NCBI RefSeq assembly: GCF_020510445.1
Contig: NZ_JAHBAG010000001.1
Span: 844,501-908,500 of the forward strand
Direction: 5' to 3'
DNA: 64,000 bases
From: Hydrogenophaga taeniospiralis
GTDB lineage: Bacteria; Pseudomonadota; Gammaproteobacteria; Burkholderiales; Burkholderiaceae_C
Position 1 is the first letter of the stretch. Every line of letters begins with the position of its first letter. Under the pieces are notes generated by a model, which was not told where the DNA came from, did no database searches, and worked only from the letters and a program-made list of their open reading frames with translations. This document shows positions 33,306 through 42,119 of this stretch, piece by piece. A program made the position numbers and the translations under genes.

Positions 33306-34574
33306 ATGAACAATCCCGTCAACCCCCACACCGGCCTGGACTTCACCCCCGCCGTGGGCGACATGGCCTTCACGCCGCTGCAGCGCGAGCTGCTGGCCAA
33401 GGCCCACGCGCTGGGCCGCGACAAGTTCGCCGCGCGCGCCCCGCAGTGGGACACCGAAGCCAGCTTCCCGTTCGCCAACTACGACGACCTGCGCGAGGCG
33501 GGTTTCCTCAAGCTCTGCGTGCCCACGTCGCACGGCGGCCTGGGCGCGGACTACACCACCTACATGATGGTGGCGGCCGAGATCGGCCGCTTCTGCGGCG
33601 CCACCGCGCTCACCTGGAACATGCACATCTGCTCGACCATGTGGACCGGCGTGCTGGCCGACGGCATTCCCATGACCGACGATCAACGCCGCGAACACGC
33701 GGCCCGGCGCGAGCTGCACTTCGGCCGCATCGTCAACCAGGGCGCGCTCTACGCCCAGCCCTTCAGCGAAGGCACGGCCGCCGCAGCCGGCCGCGCGCCC
33801 TTCGGCACCACGGCGAAGAAGGTCGAGGGCGGCTGGCTCATCAACGGCAAAAAGATCTGGGCCAGCCTCTCCGGCGCGGCCGACTACTACGGCGTGCTCT
33901 GCACCGAAGACAAGGGCGACCACCACCCCGACGCGCGCGACACGCTCTACATCAGCGTGCCGGCCACGTCCGAGGGCTTCAGCATCAGCGGCGACTGGGA
34001 CCCGCTCGGCATGCGCGGCACGGTCAGCCGCAACCTGGCGTTCAAGGACGTGTTCGTGAGCGACGCCGAACAGCTCATGCCGCGCGGCATCTACTTCAAG
34101 GGCGCGCAGACCTGGCCCGCCATGTTCTTCACGCTCTCGCCCACCTACCTGGGCGTGGCCAACGCGGCCTACGACTTCACGGTGATGTACCTGCGCGGCG
34201 AGGTGCCGGGCGAGCCGCCGGTCAAGCGCCGCCAGTTCCCCACCAAGCAGATCGCGGTGGCGCAGATGCGCATCCAGCTGGAGAACATGAAGAGCATCTT
34301 CGCCCGCGCCATTGCCGAAGCCAAACCCAACCCCAGCAAGGACGAGAAGATGCGCCTGTACGCCGCGCACTACAGCGTGATGGAAGGCGCCAACGACATC
34401 GCGCGCCTCGCCATCCGCACCTGCGGCGGCCAGAGCATGCTCAAGCACCTGCCCCTGGAGCGCCTGTACCGCGACAGCCGCTGCGGCGCGCTCATGCTGC
34501 CCTGGACGGCCGAACTCATCCTCGACCGCATGGGCCGCGAGACGCTGTACGAAGCCGGCGAAAAGGACGAGTGA
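33306..34574 (+). CDS. Acyl-CoA-dehydrogenase-fold flavoenzyme (possible pyridine or aromatic hydroxylase)
   Basis: A 422-residue protein of the acyl-CoA dehydrogenase superfamily: helical N-terminal domain, central beta domain (GGWLINGKKIWASLSGAADYY, in part), and C-terminal helices (VMEGANDIARLAIRTCGGQS). Members of this fold also act as group D two-component flavin monooxygenases that use FMNH2 or FADH2 from a separate reductase. Position 31 bp after nicD, together with the divergent flavin reductase, favours a ring-hydroxylating role feeding NicX over beta-oxidation, but the sequence alone does not settle it. AGGAGAC precedes the ATG. Confidence 0.72.
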   Translation: MNNPVNPHTGLDFTPAVGDMAFTPLQRELLAKAHALGRDKFAARAPQWDTEASFPFANYDDLREAGFLKLCVPTSHGGLGADYTTYMMVAAEIGRFCGATALTWNMHICSTMWTGVLADGIPMTDDQRREHAARRELHFGRIVNQGALYAQPFSEGTAAAAGRAPFGTTAKKVEGGWLINGKKIWASLSGAADYYGVLCTEDKGDHHPDARDTLYISVPATSEGFSISGDWDPLGMRGTVSRNLAFKDVFVSDAEQLMPRGIYFKGAQTWPAMFFTLSPTYLGVANAAYDFTVMYLRGEVPGEPPVKRRQFPTKQIAVAQMRIQLENMKSIFARAIAEAKPNPSKDEKMRLYAAHYSVMEGANDIARLAIRTCGGQSMLKHLPLERLYRDSRCGALMLPWTAELILDRMGRETLYEAGEKDE

Positions 34575-34658
34575 CAAGAACCCGTGAAAAGGGCGGGTGC
34601 GCCCGGGGCCATTGCCCCGCGCCCCCCGGCCGCGCGGGGCGCTCCCTAGAATGCCCGG

Positions 34659-35582
34659 ATGCGATTTCCCCTCCCGCCCCGACCCCTGCGTGGCCTGGCC
34701 CTGAGCCTGTTGTGGCTGCCGGCCGTTGCCATGGCCGCGGCCGGTGCCCGCGGCGGCCCCGGGCAGCCACCGGCTGCGAGCACCGGCGGCCACGACCCCT
34801 GCACCGAGTTCGTGGCCCGGCTGCCCAACGTCAAGGCGCCGCTGTGCGCGGCCGCCCAGCTCAGGCCCACGGTGGGGCGGTCCTTCCAGGGACGCACCCT
34901 GTACGCGCGCGATGTGGTCGCGCCCGAGGCCCGCATCCGCGTGCTGGTGATCGGGGCCATGCACGGCGACGAACTCTCGTCCGCCTCGGTGGCGCTGCAC
35001 TGGATCCAGCGCGCGCTGGAGACGCCGTCCAACGCCCACTGGCGCTTCATCCCGGCGCTCAACCCCGACGGCCTGATGGTGCGGCCCGCGACCCGCATGA
35101 ACGCGCGCGGCGTCGACCTGAACCGCAACTTTCCCACGCCGAATTGGGCGCGCGACGCCAAGGTCTATTGGGAAAAACGCACCCGCAAAGACCCGCGCCG
35201 CTGGCCCGGGCCCAGCCCCTTGTCGGAGCCCGAGTCGCGCTACCTGCACGACGAGATGGAGCGCTTCCAGCCGGACCTGATCGTCAGCATCCACGCGCCC
35301 TACGGCGTGCTCGATTTCGACGGCCCGGGCGTGCCCCCGCCCCAGCTCGGGCGGCTCTACCTGGACCAGGTCGGCATCTTCCCCGGCAGCCTGGGCAACT
35401 ACGGCGGCGTGCACAAAGGCATGCCGGTCGTCACCATCGAACTGCCCAGCGCGTTGCGCACCCCGCTGGACGCGGAAGTCCGCCAGATGTGGCTGGACCT
35501 GCTGCGTTGGATGAGCGAGCGCATCGTGCCCGGAGAGTCGGCCGGCCAGGCGGTGCCGGTGAAGGCGAAGAAGACCGGCTGA
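34659..35582 (+). CDS. M14-family zinc carboxypeptidase, murein-peptide amidase (MpaA)-like
   Basis: A 307-residue secreted metallopeptidase. A signal peptide (hydrophobic 11-26, cleavage near AMA-A) precedes the M14 fold. Zinc ligands are His102 and Glu105 (MHGDE) and His212 (SIHAP); DLNRNFP near 153-159 and the catalytic Glu261 (VTIELPS) complete the site. MpaA removes meso-diaminopimelate from murein tripeptides during cell-wall recycling; the signal peptide here points to a periplasmic variant. It is followed by a bidirectional terminator. Confidence 0.82.
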   Translation: MRFPLPPRPLRGLALSLLWLPAVAMAAAGARGGPGQPPAASTGGHDPCTEFVARLPNVKAPLCAAAQLRPTVGRSFQGRTLYARDVVAPEARIRVLVIGAMHGDELSSASVALHWIQRALETPSNAHWRFIPALNPDGLMVRPATRMNARGVDLNRNFPTPNWARDAKVYWEKRTRKDPRRWPGPSPLSEPESRYLHDEMERFQPDLIVSIHAPYGVLDFDGPGVPPPQLGRLYLDQVGIFPGSLGNYGGVHKGMPVVTIELPSALRTPLDAEVRQMWLDLLRWMSERIVPGESAGQAVPVKAKKTG

Positions 35583-35604
35583 GGGGCCGGGCGCTTTCGC
35601 ACGC

Positions 35605-35629
35605 AAAAAAGCCCGCGACGCGGGCTTTT
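35605..35629. terminator. Bidirectional rho-independent terminator
   Basis: An A6 run, GCCCGC-GAC-GCGGGC stem-loop, then T4. It lies between the convergent M14 peptidase gene (plus) and dadA (minus) and can serve both strands. Confidence 0.85.
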
Positions 35630-35669
35630 CCTTGGGTGAGGGGCAGCCACCGGGCGGAACCGGTTTCCC

Positions 35670-37019
35670 TCAGGCCTGGCTGGTCAGGGCGGCGGGGGCG
35701 CTGGTGGCCTGGACCGGGGCGCTGCGCGGCGCCATGCCATAGAAGCCGAAGTTCATCGCCGGCACTTCGCCGCTGATGAGTTCGGCCAGGGCCTTGCCCG
35801 AGCCAGCGCCGTGCGTCCAGCCCAGGGTGCCGTGGCCGGCGTTGACCCAGAGCTTGCCCACCTTGGTGCGGCCGATCAGCGGGATGTTGGTCGGGGTGGC
35901 CGGGCGCAGGCCGCACCAGAACTGCGGGTCGCCGCCTTCTTCGGGCGTGCGGGTGTCGGCCACGCCGGGGAACACCTGCTCGATGCGTTTGACCAGCATC
36001 TGCGCGCGGGTGCGCGCCAGCGGCGTGTCCAGCGAGAGGTCGAAGCCGCCGAGCTCGATGGTGCCGGCCACGCGCAGCTGGTTGCCCAGGCGCGAGATGG
36101 CGATCTTGAGCTGGTCGTCCAGCAGGCTGACCTGCGACGCCGCTTCCGGCTTGAGCAGTTTGAGCGTGGCGCTGTAGCCCTTGCCGGGGTAGATCGGCAC
36201 GCGCACACCCACCTGTTGCAGCAGCGCGGTGGAGTAGGAGCCGGCGGCGACCACGAAGGCGTCGGCCTTGAGCTCCCGCGTCTGGCCGGTGGCGCGGTCG
36301 CGCACGCTCACCGCGTCCACCTCGTTGCCCCGTGACTGGATGCGCAGGATGTCGTGGCCCATCAGGGACTGCATGCCCTTGTCGCGGCACAGCTGGGCGA
36401 GCTTCTGGGTGAAGAGCAGGCAGTCGCCGGACTCGTCGCTCTCGGTGTAGGTGCCGCCGACGATGCGGTCGGCAAAACCGCGCAGCGCGGGTTCGATCTT
36501 CAGCAGCTCGTCCTTGCTGACCACCTTGCGGTTCACGCCGTGGCGGCGCATCAGCTCGGCGGCGCTGCCCGCCTCGTCAAACGACTTCTGGCTGGTGTAG
36601 TAGTGGGCGATGCCCTTGGTCAGGCGGTTGTACTGCAGGCCGGTGGTGGCCACCACGTCTTTCAGCGCCGCGTGGCTGTAGCTGCCCAGCGCCACCAGCT
36701 GCGCCACGTTGCGTTCGAAGGCGGCGTCGTTGCACTGGCCCAGGAATTGCATGCCCCAGAGCCACTGCGCCGGGTCCAGCTGCGGGCGAAATTTGAGCGG
36801 GCCTTCGGGGTCGAACAGCCACTTCAGCGCCTTCAGGGGCGCTTCGCGGTTGGCCCAGGGCTCGCAATAGCTCACCGAAATCTGTGCCGCGTTGCCAAAG
36901 CTGGTTTCCAGCGCGGCATCGGCCTGGCGATCCACCAGTGTGACCGCGTGGCCCCGCTGCAGCAGATGCCACGCGGTGCTCACACCAATGATGCCTGCAC
37001 CCAAGACGACGACTTGCAT
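35670..37019 (-). CDS. dadA: D-amino acid dehydrogenase
   Basis: A 449-residue membrane-associated flavoprotein of the DAO family that oxidises D-amino acids (classically D-alanine) to 2-oxo acids and passes electrons to the respiratory chain. The FAD-binding GxGxxG is at residues 7-12 (LGAGIIGVSTAWHL). Further DadA signatures are TSFGNAAQISVSYCEPWANREAPLK (in part), VPIYPGKGYSATL, and the C-terminal GHGTLGWTHGAGSGK. It is divergent from an ArgP-like regulator, which probably controls it or responds to an amino acid. No alanine racemase dadX is adjacent. Confidence 0.92.
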   Translation of the reverse strand: MQVVVLGAGIIGVSTAWHLLQRGHAVTLVDRQADAALETSFGNAAQISVSYCEPWANREAPLKALKWLFDPEGPLKFRPQLDPAQWLWGMQFLGQCNDAAFERNVAQLVALGSYSHAALKDVVATTGLQYNRLTKGIAHYYTSQKSFDEAGSAAELMRRHGVNRKVVSKDELLKIEPALRGFADRIVGGTYTESDESGDCLLFTQKLAQLCRDKGMQSLMGHDILRIQSRGNEVDAVSVRDRATGQTRELKADAFVVAAGSYSTALLQQVGVRVPIYPGKGYSATLKLLKPEAASQVSLLDDQLKIAISRLGNQLRVAGTIELGGFDLSLDTPLARTRAQMLVKRIEQVFPGVADTRTPEEGGDPQFWCGLRPATPTNIPLIGRTKVGKLWVNAGHGTLGWTHGAGSGKALAELISGEVPAMNFGFYGMAPRSAPVQATSAPAALTSQA

Positions 37020-37158
37020 GATCCGCTCCAGAAAAATAATGGGACAACTGGACGCGAGTATGGGAAAAACCCCGACGCAAGTGAAGCGAAATTAACCTAA
37101 AATTTTTGTCATCAGATCTGCTAATGAAGACCGATCGCCTCCACACCCCTTTCACCGC

Positions 37159-38079
37159 ATGAGCACTTTTGATCCCGACGCCCTGGAATGCCTGGCCGCC
37201 ATCATTGAAGAAGGGGGGTTCGAGCGCGCCGCGCAGCGCTTGTCCATCACCCAGTCGGCGGTCTCGCAGCGGCTGCGCGCGCTCGAAGCGCAGGTGGGCA
37301 CGGTGCTGATCGTGCGCAGCCGGCCCCTGAAGCCCACCTCGGCCGGGCAGCTCATGCTCAAGCACGCCAAGATGATGCGGCTGCTGCGCGCCGACCTGGA
37401 AAAAGACCTCAAGGAGCTCGCACCGAGCTCCACCGGCAACGGGCGCGAGGAAGAGCGCATCTCGGTCGCCATCAACGCCGACAGCATCGCCACCTGGGCG
37501 CTGCCCGCGCTGGACGCCCTGGCCCAGGGTGGCCTGCCGATCGAGATCATCACCGACGACCAGGAGTTCACCCACGAGTGGTTGCGCGAAGGCCAGGTGC
37601 TGGGCTGCGTCACCTCGCTGGGCCAGGCGCTGCGCGGCTGCAAGATGGAGCCGCTGGGCGCGATGGACTATGTGGTGGTGGCGCGGGCCGACTACGCCGC
37701 GAGCCACTGCCCCAAGGGGCTGAACGCCCACAACTTCCACAAGGTGCCGTTCGTCGCCTTCAACCGCAAGGACCACCTGCAGCACGAGTTCGTGACCCAG
37801 TCCTTCGGACTGCCGCGCGTCATGCTCAAGCAGCTCTTCGTGCCGTCCAGCGAAGGCCAGGTGCGCGCGGTGCAGGCGGGCTGGGGCGTGAGCGTGTTGC
37901 CCGAGCTGCGGGTGCGCGAGCTCATCGCCAGCGGTGAGCTGGTCAACCTGGCCCCGCGCCACCGGCTGGGGGTGGGGCTGTACTGGCACTGCTGGAACCT
38001 GAGTTCGGACGTGCTGGACGCCCTGAGCAGCGCCCTGCGGCAGGCGGCGGCCCACAGCCTGCGGGTCGGCAAGGCCTGA
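37159..38079 (+). CDS. argP: LysR-family regulator, ArgP/IciA-like
   Basis: A 306-residue LysR regulator closest in pattern to ArgP (IciA/LysG), which senses arginine or lysine. The HTH spans residues 6-60 (LAAIIEEGGFERAAQRLSITQSAVSQRLRALE, in part), and the effector domain includes NADSIATWALPAL, a region conserved in ArgP proteins. In E. coli ArgP activates argO; here the divergent neighbour is dadA, 139 bp away across a low-GC promoter region. The target assignment is inferred from position. Confidence 0.82.
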   Translation: MSTFDPDALECLAAIIEEGGFERAAQRLSITQSAVSQRLRALEAQVGTVLIVRSRPLKPTSAGQLMLKHAKMMRLLRADLEKDLKELAPSSTGNGREEERISVAINADSIATWALPALDALAQGGLPIEIITDDQEFTHEWLREGQVLGCVTSLGQALRGCKMEPLGAMDYVVVARADYAASHCPKGLNAHNFHKVPFVAFNRKDHLQHEFVTQSFGLPRVMLKQLFVPSSEGQVRAVQAGWGVSVLPELRVRELIASGELVNLAPRHRLGVGLYWHCWNLSSDVLDALSSALRQAAAHSLRVGKA

Positions 38080-38192
38080 TTCATCGGGTATCGAAATAGA
38101 CCCGGTCGGCTGCAAAGGTACTTCCTGGTCGGATAATCGACCTCACCGTCGAGTCGGGGGCTCTGAATCCCCGCTCCATCCAGAGGACCCCC

Positions 38193-38831
38193 ATGGCCAG
38201 CGCCGCCCCCACACCCCGCCCCGGCACCCCGCCCAAACGCAGTTTCCGCGAGCAGATGCACATCGCGCGCGAAGACGCCATCGTTGCGGCCGTGAACCGG
38301 CTGCTGGCCGAAAAGGGGTTCGACGCCATGACGGTGGACGAGGTGGCGGTCGAGGTCGGCATCGCCAAGGCCAGCCTCTACAAGCATTTCCCGAGCAAGG
38401 AAGACCTGGCCGCCGCGGCCATGGCGCGCGTGATGGAGCGGGCCCGTGCGTTTCTGGAAGGGCTCGATGCCTCGCGTGCGCCGCTGGCGCTGCTGCGCGA
38501 CGCGGCGCGCTGGACCATGGAGGTGCAGCTCGCCGGCGAAATGCCGTCCCTGCCGAGCGAAAACTCCAGCCTGCGCGCGACCCTGACCACCCACAAGGGC
38601 TACGTGGACGGGCTGATGGAGGTGAGCGAACGGCTGGGCGCCTGGATCAGCGCGGCCCAGGCCGATGGCAGCCTCAACCCGGCGCTGCCACCGATCGCGG
38701 TGCTCTACACCCTGTACGCCCGCGCCTGCGACCCGGTGCTCGGCTTCCTCAAAGGGTCCGGGCTGTACAGCCACGAGCAGATCATCGAGATGGTGCTGAG
38801 CACCTGTTTCGACGGACTGCGGAAGAGGTGA
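38193..38831 (+). CDS. TetR/AcrR-family transcriptional regulator
   Basis: A 212-residue repressor. The HTH occupies about residues 28-75 (AVNRLLAEKGFDAMTVDEVA, then GIAKASLYKHFPSKEDL). The C-terminal domain is all-helical, with RDAARWTMEVQLAGEMPSLP resembling TetR_C_11/33-type domains. The ATG follows AGAGGA by 7 bp. No obvious target gene is adjacent, since both flanks are repeats or convergent, so its regulon is not visible. Confidence 0.85.
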   Translation: MASAAPTPRPGTPPKRSFREQMHIAREDAIVAAVNRLLAEKGFDAMTVDEVAVEVGIAKASLYKHFPSKEDLAAAAMARVMERARAFLEGLDASRAPLALLRDAARWTMEVQLAGEMPSLPSENSSLRATLTTHKGYVDGLMEVSERLGAWISAAQADGSLNPALPPIAVLYTLYARACDPVLGFLKGSGLYSHEQIIEMVLSTCFDGLRKR

Positions 38832-38841
38832 CCCCGATTCG

Positions 38842-38920
38842 ACTCCCCCCGCGCCGCCTGCGGCGTCACCCCCCAGGGGGCGATGCGAGTGGCCCGGCAA
38901 AGCCGGTTCCACCGCATCCT
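38842..38920 (+). repeat. Dispersed intergenic repeat, copy R4
   Basis: CCCCCCGCGCCGCCTGCGGC, a C-run/G-run hairpin around CCCAGGGGG, then GGCCCGGCAAAGCCGGTTCC. It is the left arm of a large inverted pair with R5, separated by about 57 bp. Confidence 0.72.
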
Positions 38921-38977
38921 GGGTCAGGGCACGCGCTCCGGAGAGACCCTGTGTGCGCCGAGGGGGAGCTCATCCCA

Positions 38978-39056
38978 GGGCACCGCGGAACCGGCTTTGC
39001 CGGGCCGCCAGTGCCGCCCCCTGGGGGGTGACGCCGCAGGCGGCGCGGGGGGAGCT
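38978..39056 (-). repeat. Dispersed intergenic repeat, copy R5 (inverted partner of R4)
   Basis: GGAACCGGCTTTGCCGGGCC, CCGCCCCCTGGGGGGTGACG, CCGCAGGCGGCGCGGGGGGAG: the same element as R4 on the other strand. The pair flanks 57 bp of non-repeat sequence between a TetR gene and the stop of the Usp gene, and could form a long cruciform or act as a terminator for both. Confidence 0.72.
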
Positions 39057-39479
39057 CTACCTCACCAGCAGAACCGGCACCAAGCAATGGGCCAGCACCT
39101 GGGTGGTGACCGATCCCATGACGAGGTTGCCCAGGGCGCTGTGGCCGTGTGACCCCATCACCACCATGTCGAACTTGCCGGCGGTGGCGGTCTTGGCGAT
39201 CAGCTCGCCCGCCGAGCCCACCTTGTGCACCACCTTGGGTTCGATGCCGTGCCGCTGCAGGAACTTGACCACCGGGGCCGTGACCTTGGTGGCTTCGTCG
39301 GCGTAGTAGCTGTTGGCGATTTCGGCCCCCACGGCGGCGCGCGCGCGCGGTGGCAGCGCCGCTTGCACGGTCAGGATGGTGAACTCGTTTTTGGCGCTGA
39401 ACACCTCGTCGTGCGTGGTCAGGTAGGCCAGCATTTTTTTGGTGTAGAGGCTGCCATCCACCGCGAGCAGGACTTTCAT
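39057..39479 (-). CDS. Universal stress protein (UspA family)
   Basis: A 140-residue single Usp domain. The N-terminal KVLLAVDGSLYTKKMLAYL and the C-terminal ATP-type loop GSHGHSALGNLVMGSVTTQVL (G-x2-G-x9-G-S/T) are present, so nucleotide binding is likely. It is preceded by AAGGAGA. Such proteins rise under starvation or respiratory stress; nothing here shows its control. Its stop abuts repeat R5. Confidence 0.9.
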   Translation of the reverse strand: MKVLLAVDGSLYTKKMLAYLTTHDEVFSAKNEFTILTVQAALPPRARAAVGAEIANSYYADEATKVTAPVVKFLQRHGIEPKVVHKVGSAGELIAKTATAGKFDMVVMGSHGHSALGNLVMGSVTTQVLAHCLVPVLLVR

Positions 39480-39518
39480 CGGGGTCTCCTTGTCAGTTGA
39501 ACTGGGTCGAGTGTAGGG

Positions 39519-40403
39519 TCATGGGGCCGGGCCGGCGTAGGTACTTTCCGACGGAGCCGACTCGGACGACGCGGCCCCAGGCACCCGGATCAGGCCCGTG
39601 GGCTGGAAACCGTCCTGCTCGTTCTTGTGCGCATAGCCCAGCGGGTTGGCCACAATGCGGCAGCGGCCCACCTGTTGGTCCATCGCGTGGTGCAGGTGGC
39701 CGTGCAGCCAGACGTCGGCCAGCGGCAGGAGCTCGTCGAGCGCGTTGCAGAAACCCGCCGTGCCCGGGCTCAGGCCGTAGCGCGGGTCCACGCTGTGCAG
39801 CGTGGGCGCAAAGTGCGTCACCGCCACGGTGGGGCCGTCAAACGGCTGGGCCAGGGCCTCGCGCAGCCAGCGCTGGCATTCCAGCCCGAGTTCGCGCATG
39901 GCCTGGGCGTCAAACAGCCGGCCATGGCGCTGGCCGGCCATCTTGCTGAGGTAGAAGTTGGCGGCGCGGAACGCCTTGTCGCGCTGTTCCAGATCCCCGT
40001 TGCCGGGGGGTGTCACCGTCTTGCCCAGCGCGTCGTAGTCGCTCCAGAGTGTGGTGCCGACAAAACGGATGCCGTCCAGCACCAGGGTCTCGCGCTCCAG
40101 CCAGACCATGCCCAGCCGCTCGCAGCTGCGGCGCAGTTCGCGGTGCGCGTCGTCCACGTCGAGCGCGTCGTATTCGTGGTTACCGGGCAGGAACAGCACC
40201 GGCACCGGCCAGCCCGCGTACTGGGGCAGCGGGGAAAAGCGCTGCAGCCCCCAGTCGGGTTCGGCCATCACGCTGCCGTCGCGCCGGGTCTGGTACGAAC
40301 CGACGTCGCCCGCGAGCACCAGCAGGTCGGCGCCGGGCGCCGGGGTGGCGATGAAGTCCGGGTTGGCTTCGAGGTGCAGGTCGCTCAGCAGCTGGATGTT
40401 CAT
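39519..40403 (-). CDS. Calcineurin-like metallophosphoesterase
   Basis: A 294-residue metallophosphoesterase. The full set of di-metal motifs is visible: DLHLE (D8, H10), AGDVG (Asp at about 33), GNHEYD near 77, VTHFAP and the closing GHLHH. The ATG at 40403 overlaps the stop of the LysR gene (ATGA), so the two are cotranscribed. Substrates in this family range from nucleotides to phosphodiesters and cannot be told from the sequence. The C-terminal tail is serine- and proline-rich. Confidence 0.88.
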   Translation of the reverse strand: MNIQLLSDLHLEANPDFIATPAPGADLLVLAGDVGSYQTRRDGSVMAEPDWGLQRFSPLPQYAGWPVPVLFLPGNHEYDALDVDDAHRELRRSCERLGMVWLERETLVLDGIRFVGTTLWSDYDALGKTVTPPGNGDLEQRDKAFRAANFYLSKMAGQRHGRLFDAQAMRELGLECQRWLREALAQPFDGPTVAVTHFAPTLHSVDPRYGLSPGTAGFCNALDELLPLADVWLHGHLHHAMDQQVGRCRIVANPLGYAHKNEQDGFQPTGLIRVPGAASSESAPSESTYAGPAP

Positions 40404-41392
40404 GGGCCCATTGTCGGATAGGTGGGCGGATGATCGGCACGGAACCCCAGGATCGACGCCCGCTCCACGGTCTGCCGCAGCCAGCGGTGGGCGCTGCTGT
40501 GCGAGGCCTGGCGGTGCCAGAGCGCGTCCACGTGCACCGCCGGCACCGGCAGTGGCAGCTCGCGCAGCGCCAGTTCGTGCTCCATGCCGGTGGCGCCCAC
40601 GAAATGGCGCGGCAGCACGGTGAGCAGGTCGGTGGTGGCCACGACCCGGCCCGCGGTGAAGAACTGGTTGACCGTGAGCACCACGCGCCGCTGGCGCGAC
40701 AGCCCGGCCAGGGCCTCGTCCACGAAGCCGAACGGCCGGCCTGAGAAGCTCACCAGCAGGTGGCGCGCCTGGCAGTAGTCGTCCAGGCTCAGCGGCCCCT
40801 GGGACAGGGGGTGGTCGCGGCGCATCACCACCACGTACTCGCCGTCGTACAGGCGCTGGTGCAGAAAGCGCGGGCTGTTCTCCTGCAGGTGCAGCGCCCC
40901 GAGTTCGGCCAGCACCCCGGGGAAATGGCCGATGGCGAGGTCGGCCGAGCCGGACTCCAGCAGGTCGCGTGGGTCGCGCGTGGTCAGGGGCAGTATGCGC
41001 AGGTTCACCCCCGGGGCCTCGTTTTCCAGGATGTCGACCAGCCCCGGCACGAGCTTGGCGGCGGTGGCGTCGGCCATGGCCAGCACGAAGGCGTTGTGCG
41101 CGGTGGCCGGGTCGAAGGTGCCCGGGGCGAGCACCTCGCGCAGCTGTTGCAGGGCGTCGCGCACCGTGGGCCACAGGGCCGTGGCCAGCGGTGTGGGCTC
41201 CACGCCGTAGCCCGAGCGCCGCACCAGTTCGTCGCCCAGCGTCTCGCGCAGCCGCTTGAGCGCGTTGCTCACCGCCGGCTGCGTCATGGCCAGGTTGTGG
41301 GCGGCCCGGGTGAGGTTGCGCTCGGTCATCACCTCGTCGAAGACGCGCAGCAGGTTCAGGTCCAGGGTGCGGAAGTTTCGCTCATTCATCAT
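40400..41392 (-). CDS. LysR-family regulator (NodD/NahR-like)
   Basis: A 330-residue LysR regulator with the N-terminal form LDLNLLRVFDEVMTERNLTR of the NodD/NahR/LinR branch, HTH to about residue 68, and an effector-binding domain. It overlaps the downstream phosphoesterase gene by 4 bp and is divergent from a small membrane protein gene. Two adjacent ATGs mark the start. The AT-rich gap 41393-41494 (for example ATGTGAATGTAATACATCAC) probably contains its operator. Confidence 0.87.
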   Translation of the reverse strand: MMNERNFRTLDLNLLRVFDEVMTERNLTRAAHNLAMTQPAVSNALKRLRETLGDELVRRSGYGVEPTPLATALWPTVRDALQQLREVLAPGTFDPATAHNAFVLAMADATAAKLVPGLVDILENEAPGVNLRILPLTTRDPRDLLESGSADLAIGHFPGVLAELGALHLQENSPRFLHQRLYDGEYVVVMRRDHPLSQGPLSLDDYCQARHLLVSFSGRPFGFVDEALAGLSRQRRVVLTVNQFFTAGRVVATTDLLTVLPRHFVGATGMEHELALRELPLPVPAVHVDALWHRQASHSSAHRWLRQTVERASILGFRADHPPTYPTMGP

Positions 41393-41494
41393 GAATGTGA
41401 ATGTAATACATCACAAAAATAAATTGGCGTGACATGAGGGTTTACCCTAAATTCTCCCTGTCCACAAGACACTTTCCTTTTCAAGGAGTCTTCC

Positions 41495-42076
41495 ATGAGC
41501 AGCATTGCAACCTCTTCTTCTGTTTCCCTGGGTCGGCCCTCATCCGGTGCCGGCACCAACACGGGCACCTACCAGGCCCGCCGCCATTTCGACGGTTCAC
41601 GCGGTCTGGCCGCCCTCTTGCTCGCCGCCGCCGTGGCGGCGATGGTGGTGCTCGCCGACCGCCTGATCAGCACCTGGGCCGACGGCCACCTGTTGCTGGC
41701 CTGGGTGTTCCTGTGGGTGGTGGTCTTTGCCGGGCTGGCCCTGTTCGCCGGTGCCGCACGCAACCTGGCGCGCAGCGCCCTGCGTTCGCTCGACGGCTGG
41801 TCCCAGGCGCTGGCCGAAGCCCGCGCCGAGGCCCGCATGTGGGAAATCGCCCGCCAGGACCCGCGCGTGATGAACGATCTGCTGTGTGCCCGCATGCGCG
41901 CCGAAGAACCCAGCACCGAGGTGGTGGCCGAACCCGCCGGTTTCAGCGAAGCCCTGGCGCCGCTGGGCATGGAGGCCGAGGCCGCACCCGCTGCCCCGCA
42001 AGGCGGGGCCTGGGACCGCTTCGTGAGCCGCCAGGTCGAACAGCGCAGCCGCAGCGCCTATCTGTACTACGTCTGA
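41495..42076 (+). CDS. Membrane protein of unknown function
   Basis: A 193-residue protein with two transmembrane helices at about residues 37-57 and 65-86, followed by a cytosolic part with an amphipathic alanine/arginine-rich helix (LAEARAEARMWEIARQDPRV) and a conserved-looking RSRSAYLYYV C-terminus. I recognise similar short proteins only as hypothetical. A strong AAGGAG precedes the ATG and a rho-independent terminator follows, so it is a well-formed monocistronic gene divergent from the LysR unit. Confidence 0.8.
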   Translation: MSSIATSSSVSLGRPSSGAGTNTGTYQARRHFDGSRGLAALLLAAAVAAMVVLADRLISTWADGHLLLAWVFLWVVVFAGLALFAGAARNLARSALRSLDGWSQALAEARAEARMWEIARQDPRVMNDLLCARMRAEEPSTEVVAEPAGFSEALAPLGMEAEAAPAAPQGGAWDRFVSRQVEQRSRSAYLYYV

Positions 42077-42119
42077 CGCTCCAGCCGGCGAGCCGCCGGC
42101 CCGGGCACCGACCCGCAAC

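Noticed and set aside
33027..35606. 859-codon open frame on the minus strand
   Set aside because: It spans the antisense of two convincing genes (the acyl-CoA-dehydrogenase-fold protein and the M14 peptidase) and has no family-like sequence.
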